From Turicibacter faecis (GTDB taxonomy: Bacteria; Bacillota_I; Bacilli_A; MOL361; Turicibacteraceae): 64,000 nt of DNA. Positions 24,836 to 37,672 of this stretch are shown here, one piece after another. The translations under genes and the position numbers were made by a program. Positions within the stretch are counted from its first letter, which is position 1; the number at the start of each line of letters is the position of its first letter. Where the stretch lies: contig NZ_AP028127.1 in the NCBI RefSeq assembly GCF_037076425.1, forward strand, positions 1,580,001-1,644,000, written 5' to 3'. Under the pieces are notes generated by a model. It worked only from the letters and a program-made list of their open reading frames with translations. It made no database searches and had not been told where the DNA came from.

Positions 24836-26200
24836 CTAATGTTGACATCCGCAGCTTGAACCATTTCCATGGCCCCCACAACATTCATAATCCTCACCGT
24901 GTCCATGACCTCCACAGCAACCTGCGTGATTTTTCTGCTGATCTTCTAAAATATAATCAATAATTAAAGCAACCGGAATCGTTTGTTGTGTTCCCGTTTG
25001 ATTATTTTTTAGGTTAATCATTCCTTGTTGTAGTTCATCATCACCTAAAATCGCAGTATAACGAGCATGGTGACGATCTGCTTGTTTAAATTGTCCCTTT
25101 AAGTTTTTCCCTAGATAATCTGTTTCACAAATTAATCCGCGTGAACGTAAGTCTAATAATAAACGAGACCCAAACATTTTAGCATCTTCACCTAATGTTA
25201 TTAAGAAGAAATCTACTGCGTCATCACCGCCTACTTGAATTCCCTCGGCCTCTAAAGCAAGTAACAAGCGTTCTAACCCCATCCCAAATCCAATAGCTGG
25301 AACTGTTGGTCCACCAAGTTCGGCAACCAATTTATTATAACGCCCTCCTCCACACAATGTATTTTGAGCTCCAAATCCTTCAATATCAGCTTGAATTTCA
25401 AAAATGGTATGCGTGTAATAGTCAAATCCTCGAACTAGAGTCGCGTCGTATTCATAGTTAATTCCCATTGATTTTAAATATTGTTGCACCTTTAAGAAGT
25501 AGGCACGATCCTCTTCGACTAAATGATCGATTAATTGAGGTGCGGTTTTCATAATCTCCTTCTCACGGTCTACTTTACAATCTAAGACACGAAGGGGATT
25601 CTTCTCCAAACGAACTTGACAATCCGCGCATAATTCATTCTGGTGTCCCTCAAAGTGATTAAGGAGTGCCTGACGATAATTTTCACGGCTTTGGGTATCT
25701 CCTAGTGAGTTTAGTTTTACTTTAATATTTCGTAATCCTAATACTTTATACAACGTAACAGCCAATGAAATAACCTCAGCATCTAGTGCTGGATCCGCGC
25801 TTCCAAATACCTCTGTTCCGAACTGGACGTGTTGGCGATAGCGTCCCTTTTGTTGACGCTCGTAGCGGAACATTGGCGCAATATAAAATAGTTTTTGTAC
25901 CATTTGGTCTGCATATAACTTATTTTCGATATAACTACGTACAACGCCCGCTGTACCCTCAGGACGTAATGTCATCGAGCGATCACCACGATCTTTAAAA
26001 TCATAAGTTTCTTTTGAGACAACATCCGAAGTTTCTCCCGCTGAACGATGATAGAGACCGGTACTTTCAAACATCGGTGTACGGATTTCCTTATAATTGA
26101 AAATTGAACAAATTTCTCGGATAAGACTTTCGATATTTTGCCAACGTGCACTTTCTTTCGGTAAAACATCGTAAGTTCCCTTTGGTTTACTAAAGTTCAT
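24836..26200 (-). CDS. hisS: Histidyl-tRNA synthetase with Cys/His-rich C-terminal tail
   Basis: 454 residues, class II synthetase. PKGTYDVLP at the start, motif 1 region (IRTPMFESTGLYHRSAGETSD), motif 2 (MFRYERQQKGRYRQHVQFGTE), the histidine-binding LVRGFDYYTHTIFE, motif 3 (PAIGFGMGLERLLLALE) and a C-terminal anticodon domain. Normal HisRS ends near residue 425; this one adds a short extension with two C-C-G-G-H-G repeats and a final C-G-C-Q-H. In total it carries six Cys and four His in 28 residues, clearly a potential metal-binding tail. Start ATG follows AGGAAGGAG. It is the first gene after the T-box leader. Confidence 0.96.
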   Translation of the reverse strand: MNFSKPKGTYDVLPKESARWQNIESLIREICSIFNYKEIRTPMFESTGLYHRSAGETSDVVSKETYDFKDRGDRSMTLRPEGTAGVVRSYIENKLYADQMVQKLFYIAPMFRYERQQKGRYRQHVQFGTEVFGSADPALDAEVISLAVTLYKVLGLRNIKVKLNSLGDTQSRENYRQALLNHFEGHQNELCADCQVRLEKNPLRVLDCKVDREKEIMKTAPQLIDHLVEEDRAYFLKVQQYLKSMGINYEYDATLVRGFDYYTHTIFEIQADIEGFGAQNTLCGGGRYNKLVAELGGPTVPAIGFGMGLERLLLALEAEGIQVGGDDAVDFFLITLGEDAKMFGSRLLLDLRSRGLICETDYLGKNLKGQFKQADRHHARYTAILGDDELQQGMINLKNNQTGTQQTIPVALIIDYILEDQQKNHAGCCGGHGHGEDYECCGGHGNGSSCGCQH

Positions 26201-26271
26201 GTTAAAGCTCCTTCCTAGTTATTACTGATGATGACTACTTCATTATTTGGTACTCCTACAAGTTAAGCATA

Positions 26272-26526
26272 AAAAAAGCCCCTAGATAAAATTCTAAGGA
26301 CGTAATATACGCGGTACCACCTTAATTGCCATCGTCTATCAAACGACAACCACTTTCAAACGTTAACGCCGCCTACGGATATCTCTACTATAACATTCAA
26401 GATACCTTCTCACAAGTGTCTATCTATTATGTATTCGTCGAAGCTTCCAGCCTAGGCTTCGTTCTCTGTTACGACTTCCATTCTAGCCTCTCTTGATCAT
26501 TGAATTTATATTTATAGTTGACCATT
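26272..26526 (-). promoter_or_regulatory. T-box leader of hisS-aspS
   Basis: The minus strand carries the invariant T-box AAGGTGGTACCGCG at 26323-26310, followed by a terminator (CCTTAGA/TCTAGGG and T7, 26303-26272) that competes with it. Uncharged tRNA binding to this box opens downstream genes. Stem I lies in the first half of the leader. A candidate specifier stretch, GACAC at 26420-26416, contains both GAC (Asp) and CAC (His), which would suit an operon encoding both synthetases. Which triplet sits in the specifier loop needs folding. About 60 bases separate the terminator from hisS. Confidence 0.92.
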
Positions 26527-26532
26527 TTCTTT

Positions 26533-26561
26533 ATTATAATACATTTTCTTTTAAGATTCAA
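26533..26561 (-). promoter_or_regulatory. Promoter of the hisS T-box leader
   Basis: TTGAAT, a 17-base spacer and a perfect TATAAT on the minus strand. It overlaps the end of dtd and starts the leader near 26526. Confidence 0.75.
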
Positions 26562-26991
26562 TCATTAACGTCGTTGGACCGACATTTGTAAATGAAACAT
26601 TCATCATAGCCCCAAACACACCAGTTTCAACAGTTATACCATACTTATCTCTTAATAACTGATTAAACTGTTCATACAAGGGTTGGGCTACTTGTGGAGG
26701 AGCCGCTTGAATAAAGCTAGGGCGATTCCCCTTCTTTGTATCTCCATATAACGTAAATTGAGAGATTGAAAGAATTGATCCCGCTTCATCTTGAATTGAT
26801 TTATTCATCTTACCAGCCGCATCCTCAAAAACTCTAAGATTCGCTACCTTCTTAGCACAATACTCCACATCCGCTAACGTATCCTCATGTGTCAATCCGA
26901 CAAGTAAAACGAATCCATAATCAATTGCACCTACTACCTGATCATCGACCGTAACACTTGCATTTCTTGCCCGTTGAACGACTACTTTCAT
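26551..26991 (-). CDS. dtd: D-aminoacyl-tRNA deacylase
   Basis: 146 residues from ATG 26991, nine bases after GAGGTG. The protein begins [17 protein letters not shown], holds the catalytic S-Q-F-T-L-Y-G-D block near residue 78, and ends with [10 protein letters not shown], the Gly-cisPro region; the usual N-D-G-P-V-T reads N-V-G-P-T-T here. Dtd removes D-amino acids (and glycine) wrongly attached to tRNA. It lies 16 bases after rel in the same order as in B. subtilis. Its stop region overlaps the promoter of the next operon. Confidence 0.93.
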   Translation of the reverse strand: MKVVVQRARNASVTVDDQVVGAIDYGFVLLVGLTHEDTLADVEYCAKKVANLRVFEDAAGKMNKSIQDEAGSILSISQFTLYGDTKKGNRPSFIQAAPPQVAQPLYEQFNQLLRDKYGITVETGVFGAMMNVSFTNVGPTTLMIES

Positions 26992-27007
26992 TAAAACAAA
27001 CACCTCA

Positions 27008-29200
27008 CTACTGTAAAATACGCTCTACGCTAAAAACATCTTTAACACGTTTAATCGTATTAACAATTGATAACAATTGTTCAATATTACGCACCGAAAA
27101 TGACATATTGATAATCACTGTATCCGCAGATGCCTGCGCGTTCAATTCCGTAATATTTGTATTGATGGTTGCTAACCTTTGAATAATATCCCCTAAAACA
27201 TTTTTACGGTCAAGTGCGACAACCTTAATTTTAGCATTGAACGTATTTCGATGCTCATCATCCCATTCAACAGGCACCAATCGACCATTCATTTTTGCAT
27301 TATGACATTCCGCATGATGAATTGTGATCCCGCTTCCCTTTGTAATATAACCAACAATCGGATCACCTGGAACTGGATTACAACATTTAGCAATGCGTAA
27401 ATCAACATTGTCTAATCCATCGACAATAATTCCAAAACGATTTTTTGCTTTTTTACGTTGTCCCTCTTTGACTTTCGCAGCATCATTAATCTGCTGAATA
27501 AGATCCGTCTCATTAACCTCTTTTCCATCCGATAAATAACGTTCTAAAATTGTCTTCGGAACGAGGCGACCACGACCGATTTGATAGTACAATTCCTCGA
27601 GTTTATCAACATTTTGTTTTTTATAAATTTTTAAAAGCTTTTGAGTATCAATGGAATTAATGGATAAATCCTTTGACGCAAGCTCTTTTGCAAATAATTC
27701 CTCACCTTTACGTGTATATTCCTCACGTTTTGTTCGATTAAAGTACTGACGAATTTTATGGCGCGCCTGCGAAGTTTTCACTATATTTAGCCAATCTTCA
27801 CTCGGTCCAAATGAATTACGTGACGATTTAATTTCTACAATATCACCTGTTTTTAATTGATAATTTAATGTCACAATTTTTCCATTTACAATCGCCCCTG
27901 TTGTCTTATGCCCCAGGTTTGTATGAATTCGATAAGCAAAGTCAATTGGGGTTGATCCAGGTGGAAAATCAAACACATCACCATTTGGAGTGAATACATA
28001 AACATTCGCATTAAAAATGTCATCTTTAACTAATTTCATTAACTTTTCAGCATCGTTGACTTCTTCTTGATAGGCAATCAGTGTCTCATACCATTTTAAT
28101 TTGTCTTGAATTTCCTTTTGTTCCTGCTTAGCCGTCACTTGACGATTTTCCTTATACGCCCAATGTGCAGCAACCCCTTGCTCTGCAATTTCGTCCATCT
28201 CTTTTGTTCGAATTTGCACTTCAAACACATGGCCATTTGGACCGATAATAGTTGTATGTAAAGACTGGTACATATTAGGCTTCGGCATTGCAATATAATC
28301 CTTAAAACGATTTGGAATCGGTTTAAAATTTGCATGAATAACCCCTAGTGCCGAGTAACATTCAGGAAGCGAATTAACGATTAAGCGAAGAGCTAACAAG
28401 TCATAAATTTCATCAAATTCTTTTTCGCGCGTTTGCATTTTCTTATACACACTATAAATATTTTTAATACGTCCCTTAATTTCAAAGGGAATATGATACT
28501 CCTCAAGAGCGGCTTTTATCTCTTCTTCCATCTCTCGAATTTGTTCCTCACGCTCATGTTTCTTTTGTTTAATTAATTGAGCAATTCGATAAAAATCTTC
28601 TGGCTTTAGAAAGCGTAACGACGTGTCTTCAAGTTCTGCCTTTACTCGATACATCCCTAATCGATGCGCAATTGGAACATAAATTTCCATTGTTTCATGG
28701 GCAATTGCACGTTGTTTCTCTGGAGGCAAAAATTTAAGTGTTCGAATATTGTGCAAGCGGTCGGCAAGTTTCACTAAAATAACACGGATATCCTTACTCA
28801 TAGCTAATAGCATCTTCCGATGATTTTCCGCCTGTTGCTTTTCTTTTGACTTATAGGTTAACTTTGTTAGCTTTGTGACACCATCAATAATTTCGGCAAT
28901 TTCATTATCAAATAATTCAGCAATTTCTTCTTTAGTAATATCTGTATCTTCTATAATATCATGAAGCAATCCTGAAGCAATCGTTCGTGGCCCCGTTTGC
29001 CATTTCGTAAGAATATGAGCCACCTCAATGGGATGAATAATATAAGGTTCGCCTGATTTTCGTAATTGATCTTTATGTTTCTGAAAGGCAAGTTCAAAAG
29101 CACGTTCAATCACCGCAATACTCTCTGGATTTTTAATATACGTTTTAGCTTGCTCTAAAACATGATCAATAGATATCTCATATCCGTTTAATTGATACAT
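27008..29200 (-). CDS. relA: Bifunctional (p)ppGpp synthetase/hydrolase Rel
   Basis: About 730 residues. HD hydrolase domain near 45-190 ([42 protein letters not shown]), synthetase domain near 230-350 ([46 protein letters not shown]), then TGS ([27 protein letters not shown]), helical, zinc-finger/RIS ([33 protein letters not shown]) and C-terminal ACT domain. It senses uncharged tRNA on the ribosome and makes or destroys the alarmone. Both active sites look intact. ATG 29200 is better spaced from AGGAG than the ATG two codons earlier. Two hairpins separate it from apt. Confidence 0.97.
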   Translation of the reverse strand: MYQLNGYEISIDHVLEQAKTYIKNPESIAVIERAFELAFQKHKDQLRKSGEPYIIHPIEVAHILTKWQTGPRTIASGLLHDIIEDTDITKEEIAELFDNEIAEIIDGVTKLTKLTYKSKEKQQAENHRKMLLAMSKDIRVILVKLADRLHNIRTLKFLPPEKQRAIAHETMEIYVPIAHRLGMYRVKAELEDTSLRFLKPEDFYRIAQLIKQKKHEREEQIREMEEEIKAALEEYHIPFEIKGRIKNIYSVYKKMQTREKEFDEIYDLLALRLIVNSLPECYSALGVIHANFKPIPNRFKDYIAMPKPNMYQSLHTTIIGPNGHVFEVQIRTKEMDEIAEQGVAAHWAYKENRQVTAKQEQKEIQDKLKWYETLIAYQEEVNDAEKLMKLVKDDIFNANVYVFTPNGDVFDFPPGSTPIDFAYRIHTNLGHKTTGAIVNGKIVTLNYQLKTGDIVEIKSSRNSFGPSEDWLNIVKTSQARHKIRQYFNRTKREEYTRKGEELFAKELASKDLSINSIDTQKLLKIYKKQNVDKLEELYYQIGRGRLVPKTILERYLSDGKEVNETDLIQQINDAAKVKEGQRKKAKNRFGIIVDGLDNVDLRIAKCCNPVPGDPIVGYITKGSGITIHHAECHNAKMNGRLVPVEWDDEHRNTFNAKIKVVALDRKNVLGDIIQRLATINTNITELNAQASADTVIINMSFSVRNIEQLLSIVNTIKRVKDVFSVERILQ

Positions 29201-29304
29201 AAACATTACTCCTATTATTTAATCTACTTAATTTTATTATAAAGCTAAATTTGTCATTTGTTTCATGAAAGACATAATTTTTTAAAAATATTTACTAGGA
29301 TGAA

Positions 29305-29328
29305 AAAAAAGGATGATTATTCATCCAA
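29305..29328 (-). terminator. Second hairpin between apt and rel
   Basis: Stem GGATGA/TCATCC with loop ATAA and eight T on the minus strand. It follows another terminator, so it may be a back-up or an attenuator for rel. A TATAAT (minus strand, near 29242) downstream of it may be the rel -10 box. Confidence 0.6.
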
Positions 29329-29377
29329 CCTTTCCTATCATTTAATAATTTTTTCATACTTTTTAAAAGTTTAACAC

Positions 29378-29418
29378 AAAAAAAAGGAAGAATGCAACAC
29401 AAAATGTGCCATTCCTCC
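29378..29418 (-). terminator. Terminator after apt
   Basis: Stem GGAGGAATG/CATTCTTCC with inner imperfect pairing and a run of eight T on the minus strand, 24 bases after the apt stop. Confidence 0.75.
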
Positions 29419-29441
29419 CTTAGCTTTTCAATTATTTTGAA

Positions 29442-29954
29442 TTAATATTTCATTAATGACAAAACTTCATAGTTTTCTAACAATTTTCGACCGTTTAACT
29501 CTTCTAATTCAATTAAAAAAGCACACCCTACAACAACTCCACCTAATTGTTCAATTAGCTTAACTGTTGCTTCAACCGTTCCACCAGTTGCTAATAAATC
29601 ATCTACAATTAAAACACGTTGTCCTGGCTTAATTGCATCTTTATGCATACATAATGTATTTGACCCATATTCGAGATCATAATTAAAAGACACCGTTTCA
29701 CGTGGTAATTTTCCTGGTTTACGAACAGGGGCAAACCCAATTTTTAACTCATGGGCAACCGGACATCCAAAAATAAATCCTCGGGCTTCAGGTCCAACAA
29801 TAACCTCGGCCTGCTGTTTTTTTGCAAATTCAACCATTTTTTGCGTCGCATAATTATATGCCGCGCCGTCTGACATTAATGGTGTAATATCCTTAAATTG
29901 AATTCCTTCCTTCGGAAAGTTAGGTACATTCGCTACATAGTCTTTAAGATTCAT
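29442..29954 (-). CDS. apt: Adenine phosphoribosyltransferase
   Basis: 170 residues. It starts with [25 protein letters not shown], has the core [15 protein letters not shown] and the PRPP-binding [13 protein letters not shown] at about 118-130. It salvages adenine with PRPP to AMP. Length and motifs are normal. The start overlaps the recJ stop by 11 bases, so the two are translated from one message, as in many firmicutes. Confidence 0.97.
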   Translation of the reverse strand: MNLKDYVANVPNFPKEGIQFKDITPLMSDGAAYNYATQKMVEFAKKQQAEVIVGPEARGFIFGCPVAHELKIGFAPVRKPGKLPRETVSFNYDLEYGSNTLCMHKDAIKPGQRVLIVDDLLATGGTVEATVKLIEQLGGVVVGCAFLIELEELNGRKLLENYEVLSLMKY

Positions 29955-32169
29955 CAGTCATTTCCTCCCTAGCTGTTGTAAAAATATGTTTTAATTCTGT
30001 CCACGTTGTTAATTCAAAAAATTCAAGCATCTTCAATTTTGAATTTTGGAGTTGATACGTTGCAGCCTCTGATAAATCGCGCTTTGCGATGCAATCGGGT
30101 AAAAAAACAGAACCATTTTTTATTATAACAAGTTCCACTTCAAAAAACACCTGTAAAATAAATAATAATTCATTTTTGCTAATTCCCAGTCTTAAAAAAT
30201 AATTCATCATTTGGTGGTTTAGCGTGATAGGGGCATGTTGTTTAATCACCCGATAAACGGTGACAAATTTCTCACGACTAGCAAACGTTATATTCGAATC
30301 GATAGGCGCTATAACAATATTATTAGGCTTTTTCTCTCGAATGAGTCCTATTAATTCTTCCTTTGAATTCGGTAGTTGATCAATAACTAATGTTTCAATA
30401 TGATTTTCATCTTTCGCCTTTGCATAAGACGTTGCCAAGAACAAATCATCTTTTCGTTGTTCATACGCCTGTTTATTACGCAAATCGATTAATTGAAACT
30501 CCTCACACAAAACGTCAACAAAGTGAAATTGAACATTTCGATGCCCATTCCATTCATTAATTTTCAGTTCTCCTACAAAACTAAACCGTGTATCTTTCGT
30601 CAAATAAGTCGATAAATGGGCTTGATTAAAGGCAATGCCTTCCAGACAATTTCCATCTTGTTCGAGTGTAAATTTTAAATGCTGCATTTTGTTTCCGATG
30701 ACTTTTACGTTGCTTACATATACATCTCGCATTTCAAATAAGGGTGGGCGATTCCCTTCTCCAAAGGGAGCCAGGCACTGCAATTGATCAACGAAAGAAA
30801 CATCTAAATCTGAGATAGGTAAGCATAAATCAACGGTAAGAGAGGGCTTAAGATCCGTATCTTTTAAAAGTTCATTCATTTGATTTTCAAGAGGTTGAAG
30901 ATTTTTTTTATCAAATGTAATTCCTGCTGCCAAGGCATGTCCACCAAAGCGTTCTATCAGTGATTGACATTGCGTTAATAATTCAAATAAATGGTATCCT
31001 TCTACCGCTCGTGCCGACCCTTTAATAAAACCTTCGTGATCATCTGTCACTACAAAGACAGCCTTCTGCCACTGCTTTGCTAAACGCCCAGCTACAATTC
31101 CAAGTATCCCCTCATGCCAATGAGGAGCATATAGAATTAACGCCTTTTTCACTGCTAAAGTCTCCTGATCTACCATTTTCATCACTTCTTCTAATACTTG
31201 TTGTGTTGTCTTTTGCCGTTCGGTATTAATTTGTTCAATTTGTTGAGCCAGCTCCGTCGCCTCATCTTGATCCTCACAAATTAAACACTTTACAGCTAGC
31301 GTCGCCTCATCCATACGACCAGGAGCGTTTAGGCGGGGACAAATCTCAAACCCTACGTTAACCTCTGTTACCTCGTTCTTATTCGTATTGGCCATCTCCA
31401 TAATGGCATTCAATCCCTCAATCTCTGTTTCCTTTAAGGCGGCAAGACCTCTTTTCACAATCGATCGATTTTCATCAATTAACGGGACAACATCACCAAT
31501 GGTTCCAAGCATGGCAATAGCATAATAATCCTCAGGAATGACTTCCTCTAGTAATGCCTCCGCTATCTTCAACGCAACCCCCGCGCCTGATAAGTGATGA
31601 AACGGATAATTTTTATCAAGCTCCGGATGCAAGATAGCATACGCGCGGGGAAGTGTTTCCTTTACCTGGTGATGATCTGTAATAATAAGATCTACCCCAT
31701 GTTCCATCAACAATTCCGCCTCTTCAATTCCGGCAATTCCGTTGTCTACCGTAATGACTAATTGAAAACCATCCTCTATTGCCTGCATAAACGCTTCTTT
31801 ATTCGGGCCATATCCCTCATAAAATCGATTTGGAATATAATAATCAACCAAAGCTCCTAGCTCGCGAAGACAACGAACTAAAATAGATGTTCCAGTTACC
31901 CCATCTGCATCGTAATCGCCATAGACTAGAATCGGTTGTCCCTCATCTATGGCCGTATTAAGTCGCATAATAATTTTAGACATTTGCGAAAACAATAACG
32001 GATCGTGGTGAACCGGCACTTGATGGTTAAATGTTGCAAGATTTTCCGGTTCTACTAACTTTCTAGATAAAATAAGACGTTCAATCGCCGGGTGGAGTTC
32101 ACCTCTCTCTCCCTGCATACTTTCGTCTAATATGTCACATTTTCTCCAATTCATCATCGATTTAAGCAA
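29944..32169 (-). CDS. recJ: Single-stranded-DNA exonuclease RecJ
   Basis: 741 residues, 5'-3' exonuclease of the DHH superfamily used in recombination and repair. The DHH motifs are present: [14 protein letters not shown] near 80-93, [19 protein letters not shown] near 160, and IGDVVPL. The DHHA1 domain carries the GGHALAAGI motif near 415, followed by an OB-fold. The last 170 residues match the firmicute-type extension. The start is TTG at 32169, well spaced after GAGGAG; the ATG pair four codons later is too far from it. It heads recJ-apt and is divergent from spoVB with 82 bases between. Confidence 0.95.
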   Translation of the reverse strand: MLKSMMNWRKCDILDESMQGERGELHPAIERLILSRKLVEPENLATFNHQVPVHHDPLLFSQMSKIIMRLNTAIDEGQPILVYGDYDADGVTGTSILVRCLRELGALVDYYIPNRFYEGYGPNKEAFMQAIEDGFQLVITVDNGIAGIEEAELLMEHGVDLIITDHHQVKETLPRAYAILHPELDKNYPFHHLSGAGVALKIAEALLEEVIPEDYYAIAMLGTIGDVVPLIDENRSIVKRGLAALKETEIEGLNAIMEMANTNKNEVTEVNVGFEICPRLNAPGRMDEATLAVKCLICEDQDEATELAQQIEQINTERQKTTQQVLEEVMKMVDQETLAVKKALILYAPHWHEGILGIVAGRLAKQWQKAVFVVTDDHEGFIKGSARAVEGYHLFELLTQCQSLIERFGGHALAAGITFDKKNLQPLENQMNELLKDTDLKPSLTVDLCLPISDLDVSFVDQLQCLAPFGEGNRPPLFEMRDVYVSNVKVIGNKMQHLKFTLEQDGNCLEGIAFNQAHLSTYLTKDTRFSFVGELKINEWNGHRNVQFHFVDVLCEEFQLIDLRNKQAYEQRKDDLFLATSYAKAKDENHIETLVIDQLPNSKEELIGLIREKKPNNIVIAPIDSNITFASREKFVTVYRVIKQHAPITLNHQMMNYFLRLGISKNELLFILQVFFEVELVIIKNGSVFLPDCIAKRDLSEAATYQLQNSKLKMLEFFELTTWTELKHIFTTAREEMTDES

Positions 32170-32251
32170 AAGTATCTCCTCACCTTCATATTTTAAAATT
32201 CTTATTCATAGACTTAAGCAAAATCATAACTAAAGTATAGGTGAAAAAATT

Positions 32252-33799
32252 ATGAAAAAACAAAACGTCGTACAAGGAACATTTATTCTCGTTATAGCGG
32301 GACTCATCACCAAGGTCCTAGGAATGATTAACCGCGTCATGGTGACACGTCTACTTGGTGAAGATGGAATTGGAATCTATATGTTAATTGGGCCAACCCT
32401 CATGTTACTTACAACCTTTGCAAGTATCGGTCTTCCAATTGCTATTCCAACCCTTATTTCTCGCGCCAACGAACGCCAAAAAAAGGTTTTATCTGTATCA
32501 CTCATTATTGCTATGGCTTCGAGTTTACTCATTAGTATCTTATTGTTTTTTATTGCCGAACCATTAGCCGTTTATTTACTCAAGGATGAGCGAACTTATC
32601 TACCCTTGATTTCCATTGGTCCACTACTCTTTTTTGTTTCACTTTCAACTATTTTCAAGGCCTATTTTCAAGGAGAACAGAATATGTTCCCATCAGCCAT
32701 TTCAACCCTAGTGGAACAAGTTATCCGGATGGTTTTCTCTGTTCTTTTTATCTCATGGCTACTTCCACACGGAATTGTATTCGGAATTGTTGGAACAATT
32801 TGGGCATCAATTGCAGGAGAGTTTTCTTCTATCTTAATTCTTATTTTTCTATTCTTTAAAAACATCAAGCATAACCATCAGGGGGCAAACTTAAGACCGA
32901 TTCATCTAAGCCCTCAGAACTTTAAAGATGTATTAGCTATTTCATTACCGGCAACAGGAAGTCGACTCATCGGATCATTCTCGCATTTTCTTGAACCCAT
33001 CGTTGTTGTCCAATGCCTTTTCAAAATTGGTTATAACAGTGCACAAAGTGCGAAATTATACGGAGCCGTTTCCGGTTTTGCCCTGCCTATGGTTCTCATG
33101 CCTTCGTTTATCTCAAATGCAATTACTCAAGCAATCGTTCCACCAATTAGTCAGGCATTTGCTAATAAAAGATATGATAGAATTTATTCGCATCTTAATA
33201 ACGCCTTCTTGATCTCATTCTTACCAAGCGGAATTTATACCGTTTTATTGATGCTATTTCCAACCGAATTAATGAATCTACTTTATGGCTCTTCAACCGG
33301 GGCAAATTACCTCATTCTAATGGCCCCTGTCTTCTTACTCCTTTACTTTCAAGCACCACTCACTTCTACCTTACAAGCAATTGACGAGGCGAATCAAGCG
33401 ATGAATACGACTTTCATCTCCTCAGTTATAAAGATTATTATGATGATTATTTTGCTTCAAATTCCAAACCTAAATATTTATGGGTTAGTTATTTCTGTTT
33501 TGTTTAATGTTATATTTGTAACCGGATGGCACTTTCTTCTAGTAAGAAAACATATCGGTTACCGCATGAATCTACGTTCCGTTTTCAATGCAACATTAAT
33601 CATCGGAATTACGTTCATGCTTGGTTCCTATTTAAAATTAGCTTATACCTTCCATACCAATCAATTTCTTAATATGATTATTATTTGCTTTATCGTGGGC
33701 ATTTCGTACTTATTTTTACTTTTTGTCTGCGGTCTATTTCCCACTCAGGTCAGTGATGGAAAGCGGATCAAACGACAAGCTAATTATAACACGAAATAA
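32252..33799 (+). CDS. spoVB: SpoVB-like MOP-superfamily lipid flippase
   Basis: 515 residues with about 14 membrane segments. The start VVQGTFILVIAGLITKVLGMINRVMVTRLLGEDGIGIYMLI is the SpoVB pattern. SpoVB is needed for spore cortex peptidoglycan in B. subtilis, probably as a lipid II flippase at the forespore membrane; related YtgP/MurJ-like proteins act in growth. Neighbouring YetF- and YrzE-type genes keep the B. subtilis order around spoVB, which favours the sporulation assignment. It is one of few plus-strand genes. Start ATG follows AGGTG. No sigma-E-like promoter could be identified with confidence. Confidence 0.85.
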   Translation: MKKQNVVQGTFILVIAGLITKVLGMINRVMVTRLLGEDGIGIYMLIGPTLMLLTTFASIGLPIAIPTLISRANERQKKVLSVSLIIAMASSLLISILLFFIAEPLAVYLLKDERTYLPLISIGPLLFFVSLSTIFKAYFQGEQNMFPSAISTLVEQVIRMVFSVLFISWLLPHGIVFGIVGTIWASIAGEFSSILILIFLFFKNIKHNHQGANLRPIHLSPQNFKDVLAISLPATGSRLIGSFSHFLEPIVVVQCLFKIGYNSAQSAKLYGAVSGFALPMVLMPSFISNAITQAIVPPISQAFANKRYDRIYSHLNNAFLISFLPSGIYTVLLMLFPTELMNLLYGSSTGANYLILMAPVFLLLYFQAPLTSTLQAIDEANQAMNTTFISSVIKIIMMIILLQIPNLNIYGLVISVLFNVIFVTGWHFLLVRKHIGYRMNLRSVFNATLIIGITFMLGSYLKLAYTFHTNQFLNMIIICFIVGISYLFLLFVCGLFPTQVSDGKRIKRQANYNTK

Positions 33800-33829
33800 C
33801 AAAAGAAGTAGCAACTTTACTTAAAGTAG

Positions 33830-33861
33830 AAAACGTCGTCAAAATTAACGGCGTTTTTTTT
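33830..33861 (+). terminator. Terminator of spoVB
   Basis: Stem AACGTCG/CGGCGTT (one G-U) with eight T on the plus strand, in the convergent gap with the DUF421 gene. Confidence 0.7.
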
Positions 33862-34513
33862 CATTTAAATTTAAGGATTCTCGCGTAATAAACTGAAGTT
33901 CCTTTCCATCAAATGCAGCATAGTAAACCTCTTTTACTCCAAAAATCCCTTTTTTATCCATTTGTTCTTCTACCCATTTTTCCGTTTTATGAATTTTTAA
34001 TAAATTTTCTTTTTCAATACCTCCGGATGTAATAATAGGAAGTGGACAATAGGTAACATCTTGCCTTTTAAAGGAAGAGAGTTGTCCATTTGACTCTAAA
34101 ATGGCATACTCAACCTCAAAAACAGATGAAATATTATTTGCCCGTAATTGGAGCATGAGGTCATCAAAAGTATATCGTTGTTTTCTCATCTCATGGATAT
34201 TAATTCTTCCCTGATGAATAAGAATGGACGGCTTCCCATCAACAAACTCCCGAATTTTTTTGTATCGTAACGTAATAAAGGCGGAAGTAAATTGCAAAAT
34301 TCCAAGTAATCCAATGGCTAATAAAACCTCATGAATGGGACGTTCTAGATTATCAATTGCCATTGCTGCAATCTCCGCCATTAAAACAGAGACCACTAAA
34401 TCGAGCAACGTCAATTGACCAATTTCCCTTTTTCCCATTAACTTAAACACGATTAATAGGACAATATAAAAAAGCGTCGTTCTATATATCACATTATAGC
34501 AATTAAGATCCAT
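33845..34513 (-). CDS. DUF421 membrane protein (YetF/YrbG family)
   Basis: 222 residues. Two or three membrane segments in the first 80 residues, with LMGKREIGQLTLLDLVVSVLMAEIAAMAI, the most conserved block of the family. The soluble part has G-K-P-S-I-L-I-H-Q-G-R-I-N, the MRKQRYTFDDLMLQLRANNISSVFEVEYAILESNG block, and a second domain from about 160. Spore germination or stress roles are suggested for some homologues; the biochemical function is not known. Its place next to spoVB is as yrbG in B. subtilis. Confidence 0.85.
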   Translation of the reverse strand: MDLNCYNVIYRTTLFYIVLLIVFKLMGKREIGQLTLLDLVVSVLMAEIAAMAIDNLERPIHEVLLAIGLLGILQFTSAFITLRYKKIREFVDGKPSILIHQGRINIHEMRKQRYTFDDLMLQLRANNISSVFEVEYAILESNGQLSSFKRQDVTYCPLPIITSGGIEKENLLKIHKTEKWVEEQMDKKGIFGVKEVYYAAFDGKELQFITRESLNLNEKKRR

Positions 34514-34615
34514 ATTTTTCCCTCTATTTCAATCTTTTATCCTTAAAGTTACATAATCATTTCAATTGGTTCATAAAGTTACTAATGAATACACATAGTC
34601 ATAGGAGTTGAGAAT

Positions 34616-34990
34616 ATGTCAGAAAAACTAGGAAAAGCATTACTAGACGGATTGGCATTCATTGTTATTAGTATCCTCATTTTCGGTCTACTTATAACAA
34701 CAATTGCTTATTTTGGATGGGTCTCAGTCGGGTTACTCGGAAACATCATCTACGCTGCTTTTGTTATTACCTTTTTCACGGGGACTGCTATTATTTCTAA
34801 AAAATTCGCTGAAAAAGGATGGTTAATCGGTATTTGTGTTGCTTCGGTTATGGTATTATTAAGCCTTCTATTTTATACCATCGGTGTTGAGGCACCTTTA
34901 AGCCTACAATTTTACATTCGAAGCATTATCACCTTTGTCATTTGTATTGCAGGGGGAATGATTGGGGTTAATTTACCAACTAAAAAATAA
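34616..34990 (+). CDS. TIGR04086-family four-helix membrane protein (YrzE-like)
   Basis: 124 residues forming four hydrophobic segments (about 10-35, 40-60, 68-88, 97-118) with short loops, the last helix ending in ICIAGGMIGVNLPTKK. This fits the small TIGR04086/YrzE membrane family, and its location between yajC and the YetF-like gene is the same as that of yrzE in B. subtilis. Function unknown. Start ATG follows GGAGTTGAGAAT. It is monocistronic and ends in a bidirectional terminator shared with yajC. Confidence 0.8.
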   Translation: MSEKLGKALLDGLAFIVISILIFGLLITTIAYFGWVSVGLLGNIIYAAFVITFFTGTAIISKKFAEKGWLIGICVASVMVLLSLLFYTIGVEAPLSLQFYIRSIITFVICIAGGMIGVNLPTKK

Positions 34991-35026
34991 AAAGAGGAAG
35001 AGCCTCGTATCAGGCTCTCCTCTTTT
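34991..35026. terminator. Bidirectional terminator between the YrzE-like gene and yajC
   Basis: A 14-bp stem with one bulged A (AAAGAGGA-AGAGCCT against AGGCTCTCCTCTTT), with A and T runs on both sides, between two convergent genes. Confidence 0.88.
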
Positions 35027-35289
35027 TATTTTTCTACTTTACGAGCGATTGCGTGACGTTCAAAAATCCATTTTTGACCCTCGTCATTAATTAACGTCAC
35101 CACTTCTTCTTCAATTGAATGAATACGTCCATGAATTCCTCCAATAGTTACAACTCGATCCCCTTTAGATAAACTATTTTGCATCGTTGTTACTGCCTTA
35201 CGACGTTTGTTTTCTGGGCGAATCATAAAGAAGTAAAAAATCGCCCCTAATAACACTAGTTGAATAGCTAACATAACTGTTTGATTCAT
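35026..35289 (-). CDS. yajC: Preprotein translocase subunit YajC
   Basis: 87 residues. An N-terminal membrane helix (AIQLVLLGAIFYFFMIRPENKRRK) is followed by the small beta-rich domain with SLSKGDRVVTIGGIHGRIHSIEEEVVTL. YajC associates with SecDF in the Sec translocon; secDF is not in this window. It is last in ruvA-ruvB-queA-tgt-yajC, the common firmicute order. Start ATG follows AAAGGGAG. Confidence 0.95.
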   Translation of the reverse strand: MNQTVMLAIQLVLLGAIFYFFMIRPENKRRKAVTTMQNSLSKGDRVVTIGGIHGRIHSIEEEVVTLINDEGQKWIFERHAIARKVEK

Positions 35290-35393
35290 TATAAACCGCT
35301 CCCTTTCTTACTCGTCAACAAACTTATCATTGATGACTTTATTTATCTATCTCCATAAATCACTGAAACCTTTCAATGACACATGGCCTATGC

Positions 35394-37596
<2,203 letters not shown>

Positions 37597-37672
37597 AACA
37601 CACCAACTTTCTATGTTGCAAAATTTATCACTATGTATAAATTATCTACCAAATATCGTTATTTTTCAATCT

